Assembly: GCA_019247245.1 (NCBI GenBank)
Contig: JAFAPF010000007.1
Span: 1-11,561 of the forward strand
DNA: 11,561 nt
Source: Rubrobacter sp.
GTDB lineage: Bacteria; Actinomycetota; Rubrobacteria; Rubrobacterales; Rubrobacteraceae
Direction: 5' to 3'
Position numbers and translations under genes: made by a program
Shown: positions 6,400 through 11,561 of the stretch, one piece after another
Position numbering within the stretch: the stretch's first letter is position 1
Layout: every line of letters begins with the position of its first letter
The notes under the pieces: model-generated
The model's database searches: none
What the model was told of the DNA's origin: nothing
What the model saw: the letters and a program-made list of their open reading frames with translations, nothing else

Positions 6400-7068
6400 T
6401 TAGATATCTTGCTGCCGCTGCGTCTCAGCACGCTCGTGTCTACTTAACTCAGGAGGCTGTTCTGGTCCCACGAGTGGCGCTTGCCGAACGGGTGCACCTA
6501 GGGGCAAAACGATCCGCCCGAAGATACTGTTCAAAAAGCTCGCCGCTGAGATGTACCATGCACACAGCGCGAGAAGAATGCCCATATAGCCGGCTGCTAC
6601 GATTAACTCTTGCACTCCAATCAGAAACCCAATATCAAGTAAAAGCAGGGTGAGCATGAATGCTGAAAACATAATAAAGACCGCTCTGTTGAGCTTGATC
6701 GTGGCTATCCACACATAAAAAGTGAATACCGTCCAGCCCACAAGTGTCCAACCCACCGATGCCCCTACATCAGCCAAGATGCCGAGACCATCCACAAAGT
6801 AGAATAAGAAGCCAAACGCGAGCCAGAACGCACCATACGAGGTAAAAACAACCGCTCCGAACGTGCGGTTGTTTCGAAACTCCCACATGCCACAAAGAAG
6901 CTGTACTAACCCCCCATAGAAAAACGCTGGAGGAATAAAAGTCCCTATCTGATCTAACCAGCCAGCATTTATGATTGAGAGCAGAAACATTGTCAGCGCA
7001 AACCCTGCCATCCCCACGGTAGCCGAGTCTGTTAGGGGAAGCATCTGTGGATATGTATCCCGCTTCAT
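6400..7068 (-). CDS. GPR1/FUN34/YaaH (SatP) family acetate/succinate-type transporter
   Basis: This 222-residue membrane protein has about six hydrophobic segments. The family core FYGGLVQLLCGMWEFR (50-65) followed by FGAVVFTSYGAFWLAFG (70-86) is clear; the family takes up acetate or succinate with protons. The N-terminal signature, usually NPAPLGL, reads DSATVGM (14-20), which may change specificity. A hydrophilic tail of about 30 residues, rich in Pro, Gln, Arg and Glu, extends the C-terminus beyond the roughly 190-residue bacterial SatP. I start at ATG 7068 because AGGAG lies six bases upstream. The frame is open to ATG 7143, where AAGGAG abuts the start codon with no spacing. It is convergent with the ATPase remnant. 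A transporter of carbon acids is an accessory trait here and has no evident link to its neighbours. Confidence 0.85.
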   Translation of the reverse strand: MKRDTYPQMLPLTDSATVGMAGFALTMFLLSIINAGWLDQIGTFIPPAFFYGGLVQLLCGMWEFRNNRTFGAVVFTSYGAFWLAFGFLFYFVDGLGILADVGASVGWTLVGWTVFTFYVWIATIKLNRAVFIMFSAFMLTLLLLDIGFLIGVQELIVAAGYMGILLALCAWYISAASFLNSIFGRIVLPLGAPVRQAPLVGPEQPPELSRHERAETQRQQDI

Positions 7069-7488
7069 CGTTCTCTCCTGGACGATGCGCTGAGCCTCGT
7101 CTTCTCCTAACCCCTTAGGCCCCTGTTGCGACACGCTTTGCATCTCCTTTTGCTTCTGGGCCCGCTGCTGCCGTTTAGTACTAACGAGCCACTGCGTTCC
7201 GGTTCTCCCCCATGCCTACTACTCTGAACAATCGAAATACCTAAACTCACAGGATAGCAACATGCTCCCTTGGCGCAAGTTATCTCACCCTATCGCTTGT
7301 GGCTTAGGGTTCAAGGTTTGACGCGTTTGGTGAGTGGGAAGACCAAAAGTTTTCGTAAATGTGCCACTTGGCCCGTTTACAGCATGCAATCCTGTACCTA
7401 AAATGTCTAGTAATAGACCATGCGACAAGTGATCTACAGGGGAACGCTACTATACTACTAACTTAGTAGAGTAGTAGAGGTTCTGGAA
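7069..7488. promoter_or_regulatory. Divergent intergenic region with a 15-bp imperfect inverted repeat before the pseudo-receiver gene
   Basis: This region separates the transporter (minus) from the signalling locus (plus) and should hold promoters for both; I found no convincing -35/-10 pair for either. At 7447-7461 and 7463-7477 lie inverted arms matching at 13 of 15 positions around a single C. They end immediately ahead of AGAGG (7476-7480), the presumed ribosome binding site for the start at 7489. The repeat could be an operator or a leader hairpin. A smaller palindrome is GTCTA-GTAA-TAGAC (7405-7418). Confidence 0.5.
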
Positions 7489-9063
7489 ATGAGTGGGATG
7501 ACGGAACGTAGGCTCTTACCTTCAGCGTTCAGCACCCATCTGATCATCGCACTAAGTGCGGCGGCAATTTTGCCACGACAGCGCTCGCTCAGGAGACAAC
7601 TACTTCTGCACCTAAAGTCCGAAGGTATACGTAAAGCAGTACTGATCGTGGCTGCGGTAATAGTTATGTTCGGTCAGTTAGCCCTCGCTGGTAGTCCAGT
7701 GCTCGCTGATGCTCAGTCCCCTCTTAATAGTAACAGTAATACTCAGCCGCAGGGTACTCCAGCAAATGGAGCATCACCTAGCACAGCCCCCAGTGCTACT
7801 CGACAGGGATCCAATACTGGAACCGCAGTGTTAGTACAACAGGGCACTCCAGCAAATGGACCGACCTCACCTGCTAATCAGATCATCCCCACCACTTGCC
7901 CCAATGGACAACACCTAGAGGGTGGTACTTGTGTCCCCGATAGAATCCCTACTCCCACTTGCCCCAGTGGGCAACACCTAGACAGTACTAGCTACAAGTG
8001 TGCCCCTGATCCTCCTCCCACCCCTACCACTTGTCCCAATGGACAACACTTAGAGGGTGGTACTTGTGCCCCCGATAGAATCCCTACTCCCACTTGCCCC
8101 AGCGGACAATTGAAGGACGAAAGAGGCAACTGCGTTAAACCATCTGTTTTCCAGATCATGGACTTCTTCTCTGGGAACCCTCCACAAAAGACACCAGATC
8201 AAAGTCAGCCGCAGCCGCTAACCCAAGGCATCTCTGGATTAACGGCACAACACCCTGGGGCTGCGGACCCTGGGGTTGGTGGAGGCCAGCCGTTAGGAGG
8301 GGGGATGCTTAGCCTCGCACCCCGCAAGTCAACAGATAGCAATAGTCCTCTAAATCATCTCGCCCTTAGGCCCCTCAAGTCGGGCGGGAGCGACAACCCT
8401 CTAAATTATCTTATGGCCATACTTGCAGTAGCAGCCGTTGGCCTTCTGGGCTCGGCACGCTCGATCTGGAGACGTAGATCAACCGATGGGGTTAGCGAGC
8501 ATACTACTATTGACACTCGTGCTGATGCGGTTAAGGCTTTCGCCGACGGTCGCGCTGCTACTAAGGGCGATGGCGGTGTTGGGGGTGGTAGTGCCGGAGG
8601 TGCCGATGGTGGTAGTGCCGGTGATGGAAGCCTAGCTTTGCCAGTAGCAGGTGTACTCCCTTGGATCCCGATTCAACGCACCAGGCTGTTGATAGCTTGC
8701 GATTACTTGTTCGTACTCTCCTACTTGCGTGAGACACTGGAGGGTCAGCCAGACCTCGAGGTGGTCGGCGAGGCCACCACCGCCGCGGAAGCCGTGGAGC
8801 TAACGGAGCGTTTGCACCCCAGGGTTGTCCTGATCGGCTTGCACCTACCACAGACGGATAGCGTGGAGACGATCGCTTCGATCAAGGAAGAGAACCCGGA
8901 TACCAATATTCTGGTTATAGCTACCCAAGACGATGACGCTGCTATCCTGCCGGCCATCGAGGCTGGCGCGACAGGCTACGTGCTCGAAGACTCGCCGCGC
9001 GAAGAGCTCCTTGAGGCTATTCGAGCTGCAGCGCACGGCACATCGGTGTCGAAAACAACCTAG
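7489..9063 (+). CDS. Membrane-anchored, Cys/Pro-rich protein with C-terminal degenerate receiver domain
   Basis: I know of no named family for this 524-residue protein. Residues 48-68 form a hydrophobic signal anchor or signal peptide. Residues 75-300 are rich in Pro, Thr, Asn and Gly and contain four modules of the form CPxGQxL...C, with eight cysteines (137, 148, 158, 171, 182, 193, 203, 215) that could pair if this part is outside the cell. A second membrane segment (307-322) ends in WRRR. A Gly/Ala/Asp linker (330-385) leads to residues 398-518, a NarL-type receiver: TRLLIACDYLFVLSYLRETL and PREELLEAIRAAAHG. Key residues are replaced: the first acidic-pocket Asp by Cys404, the phospho-acceptor Asp by Gly450 (VVLIGLHLP), the switch Thr by Ala478 and the Lys by Glu500. 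There is no helix-turn-helix. It probably cannot be phosphorylated and may bind a partner such as the kinase encoded next. AGAGG lies eight bases before the ATG. Confidence 0.75.
   Translation: MSGMTERRLLPSAFSTHLIIALSAAAILPRQRSLRRQLLLHLKSEGIRKAVLIVAAVIVMFGQLALAGSPVLADAQSPLNSNSNTQPQGTPANGASPSTAPSATRQGSNTGTAVLVQQGTPANGPTSPANQIIPTTCPNGQHLEGGTCVPDRIPTPTCPSGQHLDSTSYKCAPDPPPTPTTCPNGQHLEGGTCAPDRIPTPTCPSGQLKDERGNCVKPSVFQIMDFFSGNPPQKTPDQSQPQPLTQGISGLTAQHPGAADPGVGGGQPLGGGMLSLAPRKSTDSNSPLNHLALRPLKSGGSDNPLNYLMAILAVAAVGLLGSARSIWRRRSTDGVSEHTTIDTRADAVKAFADGRAATKGDGGVGGGSAGGADGGSAGDGSLALPVAGVLPWIPIQRTRLLIACDYLFVLSYLRETLEGQPDLEVVGEATTAAEAVELTERLHPRVVLIGLHLPQTDSVETIASIKEENPDTNILVIATQDDDAAILPAIEAGATGYVLEDSPREELLEAIRAAAHGTSVSKTT
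7891..8110 (+). repeat. Tandem duplication of a 135-bp coding unit
   Basis: A segment of about 85 bp beginning at 7891 recurs at 8026, an offset of 135 bp (45 codons), with only a handful of differences, mostly silent. It encodes the paired Cys modules CPNGQHLEGGTC and PDRIPTPTCPSGQ. A shorter copy event nearby repeats the codons for QGTPANG (7750-7770 and 7840-7860). The high identity points to a recent in-frame duplication. Confidence 0.8.
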
Positions 9064-9412
9064 TAGACGACCATTCGAAGGGGCAAATGCAGCGTCCAAC
9101 CAGCAAGCAGAACTTGTTGGAGAAAATAGGAATAAGATGGGTTTGCCTTTAGCGAGGTGTACTATTTTTGGGGCTTCCGAAGGCAACCGTGATAATGGTG
9201 AACACTTGGAAGTAGAAGCGAGGCAAACAGTACATCCCAGCGTTAAGAGGCACTAAACAGCAGGATGTGAGGACTTCGACTCCGCCAATCGTGGCCTCAG
9301 CGAAGCCTATGTTAGCTAGTAAGCTCTAGTTGCGTATTTCTGTGTCACCCTCAAATGACAAAGTCCAGACTCATAGAGCAACCAGAATGAAACTAAGGTA
9401 GGCTCAGTTAGT
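9064..9412 (+). other. Gene-free gap between pseudo-receiver and kinase genes
   Basis: I looked in all three forward frames for the helix-turn-helix domain that normally follows a NarL-type receiver and found none. The pseudo-receiver gene ends in two successive stop codons (9061-9066). No clear promoter or terminator is visible. The presumed Shine-Dalgarno sequence of the kinase, AAGGTAGG, is at 9395-9402. Confidence 0.4.
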
Positions 9413-11029
9413 TTGAAAACGAAAATGGCCAATGCACGGTGGCGATGGGTTCTCCCCGCCGGTGTGGGAGTAGCGGTCCTCGCTTATGTGTTGGTACAAG
9501 TGATGATAGTAGCTTACATTTTCGTGTTCTCGGTTCTAACGGGGGGCGGGCTCGACAGCGCCCAGCTAAAGAGCTTTGCCGACCTAATGGCCGTCTGGGG
9601 CCTACTTATCCTGAACTCTCTATTAACAGTTCCCGCTGCTGCATGGGTTGCACGCAGGGTTGGCGCAGAGGCTACTTTGCATGGGGTACTGGTAGGTTTG
9701 GTATCTGTGGCCGTTATCCAACTTATCGACCTGCCTAATGGCGCACCGGACTTCAATGACTTAACAAAAATGTTCATTCTGTCGGTAGGAGCTGGGTGGT
9801 TGGGAGGTAGCCTGGCTGATGCTACCCTGCGTGGGCAGAAGGCACTATACCGGGCCAGCCAGGCCATCAACGCAGCCCGCAGTCCCCAAGAGATCGTTAG
9901 CGCCATTGGCCAGCACCTGGCCGACCCTGCAGAGGTGAGCCAGGTAGCCTTGTGGCAAGAGATCTCCGAGGTTGAGGATGACACGTCGATGGATCTCGAG
10001 CTCCTTGCTGCCTGGGCCCCGCGGAAGGCGCAAGCTTGGGAATCCGGACTACGGCTCAACTCGGCCCTGGCGCCAGCGCTGTCTGGGCTCCAAGATCAGC
10101 AGACACCGCTGTTGCTCCGAGCGAGCGAGTTGCCTGCTTCCGAGCGCACCATGTGGGAGCGTCAGGGCATCCGCTGGGCCACCCTGCTACCGCTGATCAC
10201 CTCCAACGATACCCTGGCAGGGACGTTGATGGTAGCGTCGCGGAGGACCGGTGGTTTTTCCAGGAGCACGATGCGCAGGTACCTGACCGTTAGCGCTCAA
10301 GCTGCGCTGGCGTTGGAGAACTTGCGGCTGGTCGAACAGGAACGTCAGGCTGGTGTGCTACGAGAGCGTCAGCGGCTAGCGCATGAGATCCACGACACGC
10401 TGGCCCAGGGTTTCACCAGCATTGTAATGAGCGTCCAGATAGCGGAAGGTACCCTGGCTCCAGACCTGACGGCGCCGGTACGGCAGCTCCTCGATCAGGT
10501 GCGTCTCACCGCGCGCGAAAGCCTGGCCGAGGCGCGGCGCCTGATGTGGGCGCTCAGACCGGAGGCGCTTGAGCACTCCTCGTTACCTGAGGCACTGAGC
10601 AGCCTTGCCGAGCGGTGGTCGGGGGACTGCGAAGTCGCTGCCAGCAGTACCATCATCGGCACGGCGCGCTCGCTTTCCCCAGATATCGAGTTTGCGCTGC
10701 TGCGAGTGGCCCAGGAGGCACTGGCCAATTGTCGTAAATATGCTCAAGCTAGCCAGGTGGTAATGACCCTCTCCTATATGAGCAACCTCGTCACCCTGGA
10801 GGTAAAGGATGATGGTGTAGGTTTCGATCCTGCTCAGCCACCTACCAAGAGAAGTGAACTTAGCGGCGGATTTGGGCTTAAGGGTATGCGGGAGCGGGTC
10901 GAGCAGTTGAGTGGCACGCTCCTGGTCGAAAGTGTGCCCGGAGAAGGCACGACGTTGATGGTTGAGCTGCCGGTGGTTAGGGGACAGCGGTCAGCCGGAG
11001 GCATGGAAGATGTAAAAGCGGCTCCATAA
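9413..11029 (+). CDS. NarL-family sensor histidine kinase with membrane segments and GAF domain
   Basis: This 538-residue kinase has about four hydrophobic segments (roughly 12-42, 60-80, 90-107, 117-133) and a GAF-like domain (about 145-305) ending in QAALALENLRLVEQE. A HisKA_3 dimerisation/phosphotransfer domain follows, with ERQRLAHEIHDTLAQGF (318-334); His327 is the likely phosphorylated residue. The ATPase domain keeps its N box (RVAQEALANCRKYA, 431-444), G1 box (DDGVGFD, 466-472) and G2 box (GGFGLKGMRERVEQL, 485-499). All catalytic motifs look intact. The start is TTG at 9413, ten bases after AAGGTAGG; ATG at 9425 is an alternative. In this family the response regulator usually follows directly; here only a broken piece does. 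The last residues, MEDVKAAP, look more like the start of that regulator than the end of a kinase, so the 3' end may be altered by an indel. Confidence 0.9.
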   Translation: MKTKMANARWRWVLPAGVGVAVLAYVLVQVMIVAYIFVFSVLTGGGLDSAQLKSFADLMAVWGLLILNSLLTVPAAAWVARRVGAEATLHGVLVGLVSVAVIQLIDLPNGAPDFNDLTKMFILSVGAGWLGGSLADATLRGQKALYRASQAINAARSPQEIVSAIGQHLADPAEVSQVALWQEISEVEDDTSMDLELLAAWAPRKAQAWESGLRLNSALAPALSGLQDQQTPLLLRASELPASERTMWERQGIRWATLLPLITSNDTLAGTLMVASRRTGGFSRSTMRRYLTVSAQAALALENLRLVEQERQAGVLRERQRLAHEIHDTLAQGFTSIVMSVQIAEGTLAPDLTAPVRQLLDQVRLTARESLAEARRLMWALRPEALEHSSLPEALSSLAERWSGDCEVAASSTIIGTARSLSPDIEFALLRVAQEALANCRKYAQASQVVMTLSYMSNLVTLEVKDDGVGFDPAQPPTKRSELSGGFGLKGMRERVEQLSGTLLVESVPGEGTTLMVELPVVRGQRSAGGMEDVKAAP

Positions 11030-11133
11030 TTCCAGTAGCACTATTTACAGAGCGGCACACGCGCTTACTACTCGCCAACGAGTACCCCACGGTACGAGGC
11101 AGCCTTCGCAGCATATTCGCCCCTGGTTTGTAA
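11003..11133 (+). pseudogene. 5' fragment of a response regulator, truncated
   Basis: The frame from 11026 reads IIPVALFTER followed by HTRLLLANEYPTVRGSLRSI and FAPGL, then TAA at 11131. This matches the first strand and helix of a NarL-type receiver and is itself similar to TRLLIACDYLFVLSYLRETL at the end of the 7489-9063 product. No start codon exists in this frame. ATG 11003 in the kinase frame (MEDVKAAP) would be a typical beginning if one base were missing at about 11025. After residue FAPG the receiver similarity stops, and about 140 bp on lies transposase coding sequence in the opposite direction. The gene was probably cut by insertion and then decayed. The acidic pair reads Asn-Glu rather than Asp-Asp. 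Confidence 0.6.
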
Positions 11134-11561
11134 CGGCGTAGCACATCGAGAAGGTATGCTTTTCTCATGATACTCGGTAGGATACCGAGCTACCGTCTCA
11201 TACGCCCTTGTTAGATGGTTTCTCAGAAACCCTGCCTCTAGAGCGATTTGCACATCAACTAACGGACGCTGTGTATCCCCGCAGTGCTCGAACCAGCCCT
11301 CGGCGTCCTGGGGCGTGTTAGCATCGAGTGCCCAGCCTACATAGCTTCGAGAAGCATCTCCTTGGTCTCCTGGCTTTCGCTTCCCTGAAGGGAGTTCTTT
11401 AGCTTGGAGAAAACCCCTTCTATGGGGTTGAACTCGGGGGAGTAAGCGGGCAGGAAAAGCAGAGATGTGCTCCCCTCGATTCGATCAGCTTGCAGATGCG
11501 TTCTCCTTTGTGAGCCCAGAGGTTGTCCATGATATGATCACCTCTCCCTTCTTGATCTCGG
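11134..11561 (-). mobile_element. End of a degenerate IS630-type insertion sequence
   Basis: Transposase coding sequence enters from the right edge of the window and ends near 11275. The remaining stretch down to the broken regulator would be the terminal part of the element. It contains two short palindromes, CTCGGTA-GGA-TACCGAG (11173-11189) and GGTTTCT-C-AGAAACC (11217-11231). The exact end and any TA duplication cannot be fixed, because the other terminal repeat lies outside the window. The left limit given is where receiver similarity stops. Confidence 0.5.
11275..11561 (-). pseudogene. IS630-family transposase, C-terminal part, frameshifted
   Basis: Read leftwards from the window edge, the frame gives GDHIIMDNLWAHKGERICKL with the second catalytic Asp (codon at 11525-11527), then IESRGAHL. 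One missing base near 11463 moves the frame to LLFLPAYSPEFNPIEGVF followed by SKLKNSLQ, which holds the catalytic Glu (codon at 11418-11420). That frame meets a stop at 11337-11339, and the rest continues in another frame as YVGWALDANTPQDAEGWFEH and CGD, the usual IS630 C-terminus. With two frameshifts the enzyme is inactive unless they are sequencing errors. The N-terminal part and first Asp are outside the window. The final frame stays open to 11068 without further family similarity. Confidence 0.82.

Noticed and set aside
9064..9256. Possible missing helix-turn-helix output domain in another frame after the pseudo-receiver
   Set aside because: None of the three forward frames shows the LTxREREVL or xxTVKxH patterns expected of a NarL output domain.
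11068..11274. Open minus-strand frame running on beyond the IS630 transposase C-terminus
   Set aside because: After the GWFEHCGD-type ending there is no further family similarity, and the frame runs antisense across the regulator fragment. It is probably only an accidental extension.

Overview
The window reads as a piece of a plasmid, or of a plasmid-like region joined to accessory DNA. It comes from a bacterium with moderate GC content. Protein style (replication initiator of the RPA type, a short ParA, a NarL-type sensor kinase with a GAF domain, decayed transposition genes) suggests Chloroflexota, perhaps Ktedonobacteria. That host assignment is inference from memory of these families; I ran no search.

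Left half (1-4060): replication and partition backbone, all genes on the minus strand. In transcription order it is parA (3237-4001), an overlapping small partition protein (2861-3250), a block of eight directly repeated 18-bp iterons (2046-2599), and the initiator gene rep (480-1931). The iterons lie directly upstream of rep, so 2046-2599 is the likely origin. The rep product carries an extra C-terminal domain like DnaA domain I, a plausible way to recruit the host helicase. A palindrome sits in front of parA as a likely operator. The first 479 bases hold no gene but have several inverted repeats.

Middle (4060-7490): a gene-free AT-rich stretch, then a Phd/YefM antitoxin and PIN-domain toxin pair with its own sigma70-type promoter and terminator, which fits a stability function. 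Next comes an ExeA/TniB-like AAA ATPase gene with two mutually compensating frameshifts, an orphan of the kind found beside DDE transposases. On the minus strand follows a GPR1/FUN34/YaaH (SatP) family acetate/succinate-type transporter.

Right part (7489-11561): a signalling locus. The first gene encodes an unusual 524-residue protein with an N-terminal signal anchor, a cysteine- and proline-rich presumed outside region built from duplicated modules, a second membrane segment, a glycine-rich linker, and a C-terminal receiver-like domain that has lost its phospho-acceptor Asp, switch Thr and conserved Lys and has no output domain. An intact NarL-family histidine kinase with membrane segments and a GAF domain follows. 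Just behind it lies only the first part of a response regulator, broken off where sequence leading into a degenerate IS630-type transposase (minus strand, running off the window) begins. The kinase therefore has no intact classical regulator in view. The membrane-tethered pseudo-receiver beside it is the most unusual item in the window.
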